From contig OZ254081.1 of NCBI GenBank assembly GCA_965267505.1, forward strand, positions 1,364,001 to 1,428,000: 64,000 nt of DNA, given 5' to 3'. Origin of the DNA: JANQHS01 sp965267505 (GTDB lineage Bacteria > Bacteroidota > Bacteroidia > Cytophagales > CCMP332). The notes beneath the pieces are model-generated. The model did no database searches. It had not been told where the DNA came from and saw nothing but the letters and a program-made list of their open reading frames with translations. Shown here piece after piece: positions 46,410 to 55,372 of this stretch (position 1 is the first letter of the stretch; the number at the start of each line of letters is the position of its first letter). The position numbers were made by a program, and so were the translations under genes.

Positions 46410-48059
46410 ATGAAAGCATCTGACCTCTTTATCAAAGCCCTCGAAAACGAGGGTGTTGAATACATTTTCGGGATTCCAGGAGAAGAAAACCTGGATCTAC
46501 TCGAGTCGCTTAGAAACTCAAAGATCAAACTCATCCTAACCCGCCATGAGCAGGGAGCAGGTTTTATGGCCGCTACCTATGGCAGGCTTACCGGAAAGCC
46601 AGGAGTCTGTCTCTCCACCCTTGGACCCGGAGCAACCAACTTTGTTACGGCCGCCGCATATGCACAATTAGGGGCCATGCCCATGATGATGATCACAGGG
46701 CAAAAACCCATCAAATCAAGTAAGCAGGGAAGATTCCAGATCGTCGATATAGTGGATATGATGAGGCCCCTTACTCAATACACAACATCAATAGTTGATG
46801 GCAGCAGGATCGGCTCATCAATTCGGGAAGCCTTTAGGATCTCAATGGAAGAAAGACCCGGCCCGGTACATATTGAACTTCCGGAAGATATTGCGGAGGA
46901 GAAGGTTCAGGATCCTAAGATCTTCGAAGTGGTAGGAAGTCGAAGGCCCGTACCGGATGATAAAAGCATAACGGCAGCAGCTAAAATGATCGATGAGGCG
47001 AAGAATCCATTGGTCCTTATTGGGGCAGCAGCAAACAGAAAGAGATCAGGAAAAGCTTTGAAGGAATTCATCGAAAAACTGAATGTGCCCTTTTTCAACA
47101 CCCAAATGGGAAAAGGGGTGATCGATGAACGCCATCCTAATTTTCTGGGGACGGCCGCACTTTCCTCAACAGATTTCATTCACCTGGCCATCGACCAAGC
47201 GGACCTCATAATCAATGTGGGTCATGATGTAATTGAAAAGCCGCCTTTTTTCATGAACGACGATGGAAAAAAGGTCATCCATATCAATTTCTTCCCGGCT
47301 GAAGTAGATGAGGTATACTTCCCTCAGTTAAATGTTGTAGGAGATATTGCCACAGCTATTTGGAGAATAGGTCTTGAAGTAAAGAATGCAGGAAAATGGG
47401 ATCTCAGCTCCATGTTGGAGATCAAAAAACAGATCGATGAGAGACTTACCAAACATTTTCAGGATGATCGTTTTCCTATGCTTCCGCAAAGGCTGGTTCA
47501 CCTTTTAAGGAATAGACTTCCGGCCGAAGGGATCATTGCCCTGGACAATGGAGTCTACAAGATCTGGTTTGCAAGGAATTACAAAGCTTATGAAGCTAAT
47601 ACCCTTTTATTGGATAATGCCCTGGCAACAATGGGAGCAGGATTGCCTTCTGCCATGGCTGCCAAACTATTATACCCGGATCGTCCGGTTATTGCAATAG
47701 CCGGAGACGGGGGCTTCATGATGAATTCCCAGGAATTGGAAACCGCAGTTCGCATGAACTTACACCTGGTTGTGATCATTTTGAATGACAGTGCCTATGG
47801 AATGATCAAATGGAAGCAGGAAGGAATGGGCTTTGACAATTGGGGGCTGGACTATGTAAACCCTGATTTTGTTCAATATGCCAATAGCTATGGAGCCATG
47901 GGGCATCGCCCAAAAGATGACCAGGATTTCCAAAACATCCTGGAAACCAGCCTTACCGAAAAAGCTGTACATGTCATCGATCTTCAGGTTGATTATTCAT
48001 TGAATCATAAGATCCTGAATGTATTGTTGAAAGAAGAGGTTGGCAAAGCAAAAAATTGA
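46410..48059 (+). CDS. Thiamine-diphosphate enzyme, acetolactate synthase large-subunit type
   Basis: 549 residues. All three ThDP-family domains are present: the pyrimidine domain with catalytic Glu47 (TRHEQGAGFMAATYGR), a central domain, and the PP domain with the metal motif GDGGFMMNSQELETA...LNDSAYGMIKW. It is of the AHAS/AlsS type with the line KSSKQGRFQIVDIVDMM. No regulatory subunit or other branched-chain gene is nearby. Instead an aldehyde dehydrogenase gene follows after 27 bp, suggesting a catabolic lyase or carboligase handling an aldehyde rather than isoleucine/valine synthesis. That reading is inference. Confidence 0.88.
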   Translation: MKASDLFIKALENEGVEYIFGIPGEENLDLLESLRNSKIKLILTRHEQGAGFMAATYGRLTGKPGVCLSTLGPGATNFVTAAAYAQLGAMPMMMITGQKPIKSSKQGRFQIVDIVDMMRPLTQYTTSIVDGSRIGSSIREAFRISMEERPGPVHIELPEDIAEEKVQDPKIFEVVGSRRPVPDDKSITAAAKMIDEAKNPLVLIGAAANRKRSGKALKEFIEKLNVPFFNTQMGKGVIDERHPNFLGTAALSSTDFIHLAIDQADLIINVGHDVIEKPPFFMNDDGKKVIHINFFPAEVDEVYFPQLNVVGDIATAIWRIGLEVKNAGKWDLSSMLEIKKQIDERLTKHFQDDRFPMLPQRLVHLLRNRLPAEGIIALDNGVYKIWFARNYKAYEANTLLLDNALATMGAGLPSAMAAKLLYPDRPVIAIAGDGGFMMNSQELETAVRMNLHLVVIILNDSAYGMIKWKQEGMGFDNWGLDYVNPDFVQYANSYGAMGHRPKDDQDFQNILETSLTEKAVHVIDLQVDYSLNHKILNVLLKEEVGKAKN

Positions 48060-48086
48060 TTAATTCGCAGCAAAAATCAGCAGCAC

Positions 48087-49478
48087 ATGGAAAAGATCAA
48101 GGTATTTTCCCCCTTCGACCGCTCTGAAATTGGTGAGGTCGAACTAACCGACAAGGCAGGAGTTATCAAAGCTCTTGATAAGGCTCATGAGCTTTTTCAA
48201 GATAGGAGCAGATGGCTGAAGAAACATGAGCGAATTGCCATCCTGGAGAAAGCCGGCAAGATCATGGAAGGGAAGGTCGAGGAATTGACCTTGCTTGCAA
48301 CCAGTGAAGGCGGTAAACCCTATGCTGATTCTAAAGCTGAAGTTCTTCGAGCCATCAATGGGATCAAGGTTGCTGTAGAAGAGATCAGTCATTATGGCGG
48401 AATGGAGATCCCTATGGGGATCAACCCAGCTTCGGAAGGAAGAATGGCCTATACCTTGAAAGAACCAGGTGGAGTTGTTACTGCAATTTCGGCTTTCAAT
48501 CATCCCCTGAATCTTATCATTCACCAGGTGGTACCTGCAATAGCCACAGGCTGCCCAGTAGTTGTCAAGCCAGCTGATGTAACTCCTTTATCAGCCTTCA
48601 ATTTCGTGGAGATACTTTACGAAGCAGGGCTTCCAAAAGATTATGCTCAGTGCATACTTTGCAAAGTGGAAGATGCGGGTCCATTGGTTGAGGACCCAAG
48701 GATCAACTTCTTTACTTTCATTGGGTCATCAAGGGTTGGATGGATGCTTAGAAGCAAATTAGCTCCGGGCATCAACTGTGCCCTGGAACATGGTGGAGCC
48801 GCCCCCGTAATTGTTGAGCCCGATGCAGACATAAAAGGAGCTTTGCCCCCCCTTGCAAAAGGTGCTTTTTACCACGCCGGTCAGGTTTGTGTTTCTGTTC
48901 AGAGGATCTATGCCCACCAAAATGTGGTTCATGAGATCAGCACAGGCCTGGTAGAGATCGCTGAGAAATTAGTCGTTGGTGATCCGGCCGATCCCAAAAC
49001 CGAGGTAGGGCCATTGATCAGACCGGGAGAAGTTGATAGGGTTCATGAATGGGTTGAAGACGCAATTACAAAAGGAGCCAAATTGCTTTGCGGTGGAAAG
49101 AAACTGAGCAATACCACCTATGCTCCAACTGTATTGTTAGACCCACCTGCTGATGTTAAGGTTTCATGTGCTGAGATATTTGGGCCGGTGGTTTGCATCT
49201 ATTCTTATTCCGATTTTGATGATGCAGTTGAAAAGGCAAATGCCCTACCCTTTGATTTCCAGGCAGCAATCTTTACAAGCAATATTGACTCAGCCCTGGC
49301 TGGGGTTCATAGATTGAAGGCTATGGCAGTGATGGTTAATGATCATACGGCCTTCCGGGTAGACTGGATGCCATTTGGGGGAAGAGCAGAGAGTGGATTG
49401 AACATGGGAGGAATTCCTCAATCAATGCATGACATGCTTCGTGAGAAACTTATGGTGATCAAAAGCAGCTCTCTCTAG
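48087..49478 (+). CDS. Aldehyde dehydrogenase (NAD(P)-dependent)
   Basis: 463 residues of the ALDH superfamily. The catalytic Cys268 is in HAGQVCVSVQR, the cofactor line FTFIGSSRVGWML is intact, and the active-site Asn region reads ISAFNHPLNL. The usual ELGG general-base line appears as EHGGAAPVIV, keeping the Glu but replacing Leu with His. EIFGPVVCIY and the PFGGRAESG loop complete the fold. It would oxidise an aldehyde to an acid. Its place 27 bp behind the ThDP enzyme suggests that enzyme supplies the aldehyde. Confidence 0.9.
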   Translation: MEKIKVFSPFDRSEIGEVELTDKAGVIKALDKAHELFQDRSRWLKKHERIAILEKAGKIMEGKVEELTLLATSEGGKPYADSKAEVLRAINGIKVAVEEISHYGGMEIPMGINPASEGRMAYTLKEPGGVVTAISAFNHPLNLIIHQVVPAIATGCPVVVKPADVTPLSAFNFVEILYEAGLPKDYAQCILCKVEDAGPLVEDPRINFFTFIGSSRVGWMLRSKLAPGINCALEHGGAAPVIVEPDADIKGALPPLAKGAFYHAGQVCVSVQRIYAHQNVVHEISTGLVEIAEKLVVGDPADPKTEVGPLIRPGEVDRVHEWVEDAITKGAKLLCGGKKLSNTTYAPTVLLDPPADVKVSCAEIFGPVVCIYSYSDFDDAVEKANALPFDFQAAIFTSNIDSALAGVHRLKAMAVMVNDHTAFRVDWMPFGGRAESGLNMGGIPQSMHDMLREKLMVIKSSSL

Positions 49479-49564
49479 GGCTTTCCAAACTTTCCGTTTG
49501 TGGAAATGTGGAAAAGTTTTCGGCTTATTTTCCCAGAATCTTTCGCTGTGTTTCTTTCTTGCAA

Positions 49565-49572
49565 TACTTTTG
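49565..49572 (+). promoter_or_regulatory. Candidate -7 promoter element (TACTTTTG)
   Basis: TACTTTTG is a perfect TAnnTTTG, 26 bases upstream of the ATG of a 20-residue membrane microprotein. A TTTCG at about 49541 is near the expected -33 distance. Confidence 0.45.
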
Positions 49573-49598
49573 AAGCAGCAAGAATTAAACATTAAAGA

Positions 49599-49661
49599 AT
49601 GAAAAATCTAATCAGCTATATCCTGATAGGTATAACTCTGGTTGTTCTTCTTATCATCTGA
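49599..49661 (+). CDS. Membrane microprotein (20 aa)
   Basis: A complete short frame, ATG at 49599 and TGA at 49659-49661, encodes MKNLISYILIGITLVVLLII. The product is a single hydrophobic helix with one Lys at the N-terminus, like known single-helix regulators or toxins of type I systems. It has its own -7 element (49565-49572) with a leader of about 20 nt, and lies in a 280-bp gap between the aldehyde dehydrogenase and a GNAT gene. An inverted repeat GCCTT/AAGGC follows at 49692-49706. Existence as a protein is plausible but unproven. Confidence 0.4.
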   Translation: MKNLISYILIGITLVVLLII

Positions 49662-49719
49662 TTTTTCGTTCTAAACCAACAAACTAACCAAGCCTTAAAT
49701 CAAGGCATGTGCTTGACAA

Positions 49720-49735
49720 CCTTTCATATGAAAGG
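49720..49735. repeat. 16-bp perfect palindrome, candidate operator
   Basis: CCTTTCAT-ATGAAAGG is a perfect two-fold palindrome without spacer, 23 bases upstream of the GNAT start codon. With no loop it cannot form an RNA hairpin well, so a dimeric DNA-binding protein is the more likely reader. Confidence 0.45.
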
Positions 49736-49758
49736 GATAGGTTATTCTTTTGTCTAAA

Positions 49759-50202
49759 ATGAATCCCACAATCAGAGCATATCGTCCTTCCGACTTTGAG
49801 TCATGCCTATTGGTATTCAGATCCAATTCCCCGGAATATTTTCATCCTAAAGAAGAGCAGGAATTTATCAATTGGCTTGAAGGTGAGCAGATCAACAATT
49901 ACCTCGTAGTTGAATCTGAAGAGCAAATAATTGCCTGCGGTGGTATCTATGAAAACGAAGATCAAAAAGAAGTGGGACTGGCCTGGGGCATGGTAAGTCC
50001 GCGCTACCAAGGAAAAAGAATAGGCTCAGAATTGTTGAAACGCAGGCTAAACCTGATGAATGGTTATCCCGATGACTTCAAAAAGGTCTGTCGAACCAGT
50101 CAAAAGACGGTGGGGTTTTTTAAGAGGTTTGGATTTAAGACCTACAACTATATTAAGGACGGATGGGGAGCAGGCTTGGATAAGATTGAGATGTCTCTTT
50201 AG
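49759..50202 (+). CDS. GNAT-family N-acetyltransferase
   Basis: 147 residues from ATG 49759 (a TTG three codons earlier is possible). The motif-A line is SPRYQGKRIGSELLKRRLNLM (about residues 80-100), preceded by the strand GLAWGM. The C-terminal line TVGFFKRFGFKTYNYIKDGW closes the fold. Acetyl-CoA binding is expected; the acceptor is unknown. It stands alone between the microprotein region with a palindrome and the convergent ABC transporter genes (10-bp gap). Confidence 0.87.
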   Translation: MNPTIRAYRPSDFESCLLVFRSNSPEYFHPKEEQEFINWLEGEQINNYLVVESEEQIIACGGIYENEDQKEVGLAWGMVSPRYQGKRIGSELLKRRLNLMNGYPDDFKKVCRTSQKTVGFFKRFGFKTYNYIKDGWGAGLDKIEMSL

Positions 50203-50212
50203 TCTTCTTTAA

Positions 50213-50893
50213 CTATCCATCCAATTTCTTGTGGACGCTTGCATCGAAGTCTTTGAAAAAGCCTTTTTCAAATTCTTCAAAGTCGTTTCTATCAACCGAT
50301 TTTTGAAATTGACCTTCGCTCAGAACATGGATCTGATCACAACTTTCAGTTAGGGTCTCCAGAATATGTGAGGATAGCAATATCGTCTTTCCTTTCGCCT
50401 GAAGTTTTCTAGTAATCAAGCTTAAGATCCTGGCCGACTCAAGGTCCAGCCCGTTAAAGGGCTCATCCATGAGTAGTATCCCCCTCCCACTCTTCAGCAT
50501 TCCCATGATAGCCAGTTTCTTTTTCATACCGGTAGAATAATTATCCACCAGATCATCCAAGGGAAGATTAAACAAGTCCTGCAAGGTTTCAGTTGAGTAA
50601 TCCTGATTCTCTCCTCGGAAAAGGCTTAAGAATTCTCCTCCGGTAACCCTTGGATAAAAATAATTTGAGGTCTCCAAAAAGAAGATCCTGCTTCGGTCCG
50701 GCTTGGCTTCATCGATCTCGATCTCCCCCCCATCTATCTTTTCCATTCCGTAGATCAATTTGAACAAGGTCGTCTTTCCAGCTCCATTAATGCCAAGTAC
50801 ACCATGGATCTTTCCCATTTCAAGCTCCAGATCCAGGCTCTTGAAAATGGAATGTTTGCTGTAAGAAAATGATACCTGTTTAACTGAAATCAT
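50213..50893 (-). CDS. ABC transporter ATP-binding protein
   Basis: 226 residues, a single nucleotide-binding domain: Walker A GINGAGKTTL (about 34-43), signature YSTGMKKKLAIMG, Walker B ILLMDEPFNGLD, and the H-loop SSH. It is short, of the exporter type that pairs with a separate membrane protein. It overlaps the upstream permease gene by 14 bp, so the two form one transporter. The substrate is unknown. Confidence 0.93.
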   Translation of the reverse strand: MISVKQVSFSYSKHSIFKSLDLELEMGKIHGVLGINGAGKTTLFKLIYGMEKIDGGEIEIDEAKPDRSRIFFLETSNYFYPRVTGGEFLSLFRGENQDYSTETLQDLFNLPLDDLVDNYSTGMKKKLAIMGMLKSGRGILLMDEPFNGLDLESARILSLITRKLQAKGKTILLSSHILETLTESCDQIHVLSEGQFQKSVDRNDFEEFEKGFFKDFDASVHKKLDG

Positions 50894-51827
50894 GGAGATA
50901 GGAGTTCAAATTTTTCATGGCCTTATTGTAGTTCCTGATTCCCAAAAATATTCCCAGCAGTGTAAAAATTGGAATGAAAAAGCCGAAGATCACCAACATG
51001 CTGCTTATGTTCTGAGGACCTGTTTCTCCTCCGGGATAGTAAAATGCATACTTGGTCAGGAGAAAGTAGAAGGAGAATAAAAGACTGCAAACAATAAAGA
51101 ATATCATTGCCCAGGGATTCAAATCAAGCCATAAGGCGGCGAGTAAATTCACGGGCAGAATTGCTAAAGACCATAATTTGAAGAGCCTTATTGACTTATT
51201 CTTCATTAGGCGGACCGGGCCAAGCTCAGAGGCTTCTAGCATCTCCCTTGATTCAAAATCCTGATACACCCCGGCTATTACCAAGACAAAAAGAAAATCA
51301 TTGGCAAGAACCAAATAGGGTATGGCCAAACTACCTACCAAAAAGACAATCAAAAAGATAAATATTACCGGGTTTTTGCGAGCAAAAGAAACATACTCAA
51401 AACCTAAGGGCTGCAGAATGTCGAAAACATACATGCGTTTCCCTGGAGCCTTTAGGTCCAGCTTGATCATTGAAATGAGGCTGGTCCCTATTAACAATAA
51501 TCCTATTTGAAGAATTGATCCCACTAAAGCAAAAAGAACCCAGATAGGCAGAAGAAATAAAAGGTATTCAACCAGTACCATGTAATGGCTCCGGCTCGAA
51601 ATGGATCGGAGAAACGCCAGGTCATTTCTACCCAAATGGTAGGAAAGGATCAAAAACCCACTCACTCCGCTGACATAAAGCCGTTTTTCAGGGTGCTCCA
51701 ATAAACCATAAACCAGGTAAATAACAAGGCTGAAACCCAGGAGAATCATCAATGAATACAGGGGGCCGATCTCTTTGAAGAATCGGATCAACTGCATAGA
51801 GCGGATATAAAAAAATGCCCTCAGCAT
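50880..51827 (-). CDS. ABC transporter permease, likely partner of the 50213 ATPase
   Basis: 315 residues with seven to eight hydrophobic segments (first at about 24-44) and no signal peptide. The topology and pairing fit an ABC-2-like exporter subunit, although the sequence has no motif that names the substrate. The gene precedes and overlaps the ATPase gene (14 bp). The start is ATG 51827. It is divergent from the TPR-SpoIIE gene. Confidence 0.75.
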   Translation of the reverse strand: MLRAFFYIRSMQLIRFFKEIGPLYSLMILLGFSLVIYLVYGLLEHPEKRLYVSGVSGFLILSYHLGRNDLAFLRSISSRSHYMVLVEYLLFLLPIWVLFALVGSILQIGLLLIGTSLISMIKLDLKAPGKRMYVFDILQPLGFEYVSFARKNPVIFIFLIVFLVGSLAIPYLVLANDFLFVLVIAGVYQDFESREMLEASELGPVRLMKNKSIRLFKLWSLAILPVNLLAALWLDLNPWAMIFFIVCSLLFSFYFLLTKYAFYYPGGETGPQNISSMLVIFGFFIPIFTLLGIFLGIRNYNKAMKNLNSYLHDFS

Positions 51828-51908
51828 TCAAAAAAAAAAGCCCAAATCATAAAGTAGAGTAGATTTTTTGTCCAGTCAATAATAGTTAAATTGGACATTC
51901 CTCTAACT

Positions 51909-54227
51909 ATGAAGAGCCAAAACTTATTGCGCACTATAGGTTTGTTGTTGTTTTCATTCATCCTGTATGCCCAGGAGCCCAGGAAGCCCGATCATTATCT
52001 CATTGAATCCTTCGACCCCAATATCCTGGGTGAATATGACCGTCAATTGCTTGATACCGGACTCCTGTGGTTCCATTCTGCGAATCATGACACCTCAAGG
52101 GTTAATGCTTTGGTCTTTCTTAGCGAGGAGATCTACGACCCCGTTTGGTTCGATTATAACGTCTACCTCAAACAATACTGCGAGGACCTTTTAGAGAACC
52201 AAGATCTTGACGATTATCTGGTCAATTTCTACAAATCCGCCCTTGCCGGGACCGTTAACAACTATGGATATTACCATAGCAATAGAGGTCGGCCCGATAC
52301 CGCGATGAAGTATTACAAGGAAAGTCTACGAATCCTGCAAGAAGTTGGAAACGAACATGGGTCCGCTCAATCTCTGGGAAATATAGGATTTCAATTCAAT
52401 GAGATGGGTGAGGTGGACTCGGCCCTGTTCTATTATCGGGAAGCTCTCAAGATCGAACGGAACTACAAGGACTATAATGCAATGGGAACGGCCTTCAATA
52501 ACATTGCGTCTGTCCTAATGGACCTAGCCGATATTCGAGGAGCACTTCGATATTATGACAGCGCGCTTAAGATCTACGAAATCACCGGAGACCAAAGCGG
52601 GCTGGCATTAATCATGAACAATATGGCCATCTCATATATTGAGCAGGGTCAGGATTCCTTAGCAAGGGTTTACTTGAGCCATTGTATGGATATCCGAGAG
52701 CAATTAGGGGATAATAGAGGACTGGCTGGGGTTCTTAACAATATCGGGACACTCTATAATGAACCTGGAACCAAAGATGAGGCTATGGATTACTTCCAAA
52801 GGAGTTTGGAATTGTCAACCGAAATGGAAGACATGACTGGCATGGCCCAATCAATGAGTCATATCGGGGGAGTCTACTTTGACAAGGGCGAGTATGAAAA
52901 GGCCTTGGATTTTCATTTGAAGGCATTTGCGATTCGGAAGGAGATCAAGGAAAAAGAAGGCATTGCCTATTCTCAAGCATCTCTTGCGAGAACTTACCTT
53001 GCTCTTAATGATCTCGAAAAGGCCCTTATGCTAGGTAAAGAAAGTCTCCAGCACTCTGAGGAGTTGGGTTTTATTGAAAACATAGAGATGGCCGCAAGGG
53101 TCCTTCATGATACCTACCACGAAATAGGTCGTTGGCAAAAAGCCTTAGAGATGCACAAGCTATACATCCAAATGAGGGATAGCCTTAGCAACCAGTTCAC
53201 TCAAAAAGAATCCTTGAAGCAGCAGATGACCCATGAGTTCGAAAAGAAAGAGGCGATCAAGGATGCTGAGAATGCCAAGCAGATGGAGGTTGTGGTTGAG
53301 AGAGAAGAAAAACAAAAGATGGTAAGTCTGGGAGCCGGAATGGGATTAATCCTTGTGGTTATTTTCGCAATTTTTGTTTACAACAGGCTAAAGGAATCTC
53401 AAAGACAAAAAAGGATTATCGAAGATCAAAAAAAGGAAGTGGAGGATGCTCATCGGGAGGTGGAAACCAAAAACAAACAGATCATTGATAGCATCCAATA
53501 CGCCAAGAGGATTCAGCAAGCTTTGCTGAAAAGCGAGGAATATGAGACCAAACATCTTCCCGAGCATTTCATTTTATTCTTGCCCAAAGACATCGTTTCC
53601 GGAGATTTCTATTGGGCCATGGAGAAAGAAGGCCATTTCTATTTCGCCGCGGCTGATTGCACGGGTCACGGAGTTCCAGGTGGCTTCCTTACCATGCTTG
53701 GGACCAGTTTCTTAAATGAAATTAATGCGAGAGAAGACCTTCTTACACCTGCCGTCCTTCTTGATAACCTGCGTGAAAAGATCATAAGGGAGCTTTCTCA
53801 AACAGGAGATGAGGAGGCCACCAAAGATGGAATGGACATCTCCATGATCCGTTTGAACCTTGAAACCCTTGAAGTTCATTGGACCGGGGCTCACAATCCC
53901 TTGTATCATTTCAGGGATGGACAGCTTGATGTGGTCAAACCGGATAAGCAACCCATAGGGTATCATGAGTACATGACCCCTTTTACGGATAATAAGCTCC
54001 AGCTGAAAAAAGGAGACAGTCTATACTTATTTACCGATGGTTTCGCGGACCAATTCGGAGGTCCTTCGGGTAAAAAATTCATGTACAAGAATTTCAAGCA
54101 GAAAATCATGGAGGTGGCTAGTTTACCCATTGCCAAGCAGAAGGAAGTACTACAGGAAACCTTTAATAGCTGGAAGGGAGGACTGCCCCAATTGGATGAC
54201 GTCTGTGTCATAGGGCTAAAGGTTTAG
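51909..54227 (+). CDS. TPR sensor protein with SpoIIE/PP2C phosphatase output
   Basis: 772 residues from ATG 51909 (MKSQNLLRTIGL...; a TTG at 51891 would add six residues). The signal peptide ends LYAQ. Six to eight tetratricopeptide repeats follow (about 85-410; YYKESLRILQEVGN, ALFYYREALKIE, ALDFHLKAFAI). A transmembrane helix (about 468-490), a coiled coil (about 490-535) and a cytoplasmic SpoIIE-type Ser/Thr phosphatase (about 540-772) come next. The phosphatase metal motifs are SGDFYWAM, AADCTGHGVPGGFLTMLG, GMDISMI and LFTDGFADQFG. It likely controls an anti-sigma or STAS partner in response to a periplasmic signal; no such partner gene adjoins it. Confidence 0.9.
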   Translation: MKSQNLLRTIGLLLFSFILYAQEPRKPDHYLIESFDPNILGEYDRQLLDTGLLWFHSANHDTSRVNALVFLSEEIYDPVWFDYNVYLKQYCEDLLENQDLDDYLVNFYKSALAGTVNNYGYYHSNRGRPDTAMKYYKESLRILQEVGNEHGSAQSLGNIGFQFNEMGEVDSALFYYREALKIERNYKDYNAMGTAFNNIASVLMDLADIRGALRYYDSALKIYEITGDQSGLALIMNNMAISYIEQGQDSLARVYLSHCMDIREQLGDNRGLAGVLNNIGTLYNEPGTKDEAMDYFQRSLELSTEMEDMTGMAQSMSHIGGVYFDKGEYEKALDFHLKAFAIRKEIKEKEGIAYSQASLARTYLALNDLEKALMLGKESLQHSEELGFIENIEMAARVLHDTYHEIGRWQKALEMHKLYIQMRDSLSNQFTQKESLKQQMTHEFEKKEAIKDAENAKQMEVVVEREEKQKMVSLGAGMGLILVVIFAIFVYNRLKESQRQKRIIEDQKKEVEDAHREVETKNKQIIDSIQYAKRIQQALLKSEEYETKHLPEHFILFLPKDIVSGDFYWAMEKEGHFYFAAADCTGHGVPGGFLTMLGTSFLNEINAREDLLTPAVLLDNLREKIIRELSQTGDEEATKDGMDISMIRLNLETLEVHWTGAHNPLYHFRDGQLDVVKPDKQPIGYHEYMTPFTDNKLQLKKGDSLYLFTDGFADQFGGPSGKKFMYKNFKQKIMEVASLPIAKQKEVLQETFNSWKGGLPQLDDVCVIGLKV

Positions 54228-54295
54228 TAAAAAATCCTTGTTCTGGTCTGATAATTGAAGCTTTTGAAGCATTTTTAGGTCTTCATTATTGCACT

Positions 54296-54934
54296 TTGAG
54301 AATTTTCAGGTCCCTTACAGCTATGCTTCTCGTCAGTCACCTGGCCGCTCCAGTCTTAGGCAGTGGTCAGAAAAATGAAGATCAGGAATACACTTTTGCC
54401 CTTCTGGGATCTCCTGATGGGGCATTTTGGGTTTACTCAAGTCAAGAAAACTCATTTTACTTCAATGTGGTTTCAGACAGCATATTTGCAACAGGTGCAG
54501 AAACTTATTTTCTGATTGAAGACAAGATTTTCCAATCTAAAGTAACCAGGGCCAAGGAAGGAATGCCGGATAGGGTTCCAGGAAAAGAAAAATCCGAAGA
54601 GATCCTTTTGGACTTTATGAACCATGAAATCCGAGTTCTCAAGAATGAACAAAAATTGGATATTCCTGGGGTACAATACAAATTCAAGGAATTAGGAAGA
54701 TATCATTTCATGGAATGGTGGTATGATATCAGGGGGAGCAAGAATGAGGTTACATCCCGGACCAACCTCAGCGTTGTTTGCTTTGATGCGATCCTTTCGA
54801 TTGATGTTACGCTTAAAAAAGGGCAGGAACTGGAAAGTGAAAGGAAGTTCCTGGAAGTGGTAGGGAAATCCCTGGTAAAAGTTCTAGGCCCAGTCGATTT
54901 CGACGAAATGGCAAACAGAATCCAGAATAAATGA
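54296..54934 (+). CDS. Exported protein, unknown function
   Basis: 212 residues. The only start that keeps the signal peptide is TTG at 54296 (MRIFRSLTAMLLVSHLAAPV, cleavage near LGSG). The mature part is predicted beta-rich with a C-terminal helix (ESERKFLEVVGKSLVKVLG). It contains no Cys in an obvious metal site, and no family is recognised. It overlaps the next lipoprotein gene by ATGA, and lies 68 bp behind the TPR-phosphatase gene, so it may be co-transcribed with it. Confidence 0.7.
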   Translation: MRIFRSLTAMLLVSHLAAPVLGSGQKNEDQEYTFALLGSPDGAFWVYSSQENSFYFNVVSDSIFATGAETYFLIEDKIFQSKVTRAKEGMPDRVPGKEKSEEILLDFMNHEIRVLKNEQKLDIPGVQYKFKELGRYHFMEWWYDIRGSKNEVTSRTNLSVVCFDAILSIDVTLKKGQELESERKFLEVVGKSLVKVLGPVDFDEMANRIQNK

Positions 54935-55371
54935 AATACTTATTCCTGTTCTCAACACTTTTAATCATTGTATCCTGTAAATCAGCAAAACCCGTACAAG
55001 AAAGTGCTGAAAAGGACCCGGCAGGCTATGAAAGATTTGTTATCGGATGGGGTGGTGGATTCGCCGGGACATACGATGAATACCATGTCTACCGAAATGG
55101 AATGGTAAAGTGGAAGGATATCAATACAGGAAATTTTACCGATCTGAAAAATCTGGAGAAGGATGATGTTCAAAATATCTTTGAATCCCTTCAGAGGCTG
55201 GAACCAGAAAAAATAAGTCTAAACGACCCGGGAAATATGAGCTACTATTTACAAATCCCAAGAGGGGTTAAGGTTCATAGGATTGCATGGGGAGGAGGAA
55301 ATTCCCTGGTTCCGGAAGATCTTGAAAAGTTCTTTTCCGAAACCAAGGAAATTCTTCCCAAAAAAGAATGA
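54931..55371 (+). CDS. Putative lipoprotein, unknown function
   Basis: 146 residues with a clear lipoprotein signal peptide (lipobox IVSC, Cys16). The mature part begins after an acidic linker and contains WGGGFAGTYDEYHVYRNGMV, a line seen in small Bacteroidota lipoproteins, then a helix and the strand KVHRIAWGGGN, where the WGGG motif recurs. No catalytic residues can be named. The start overlaps the previous gene (ATGA). One base separates its stop from that of the convergent M4 protease gene. Confidence 0.72.
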   Translation: MKYLFLFSTLLIIVSCKSAKPVQESAEKDPAGYERFVIGWGGGFAGTYDEYHVYRNGMVKWKDINTGNFTDLKNLEKDDVQNIFESLQRLEPEKISLNDPGNMSYYLQIPRGVKVHRIAWGGGNSLVPEDLEKFFSETKEILPKKE

Positions 55372-55372
55372 T

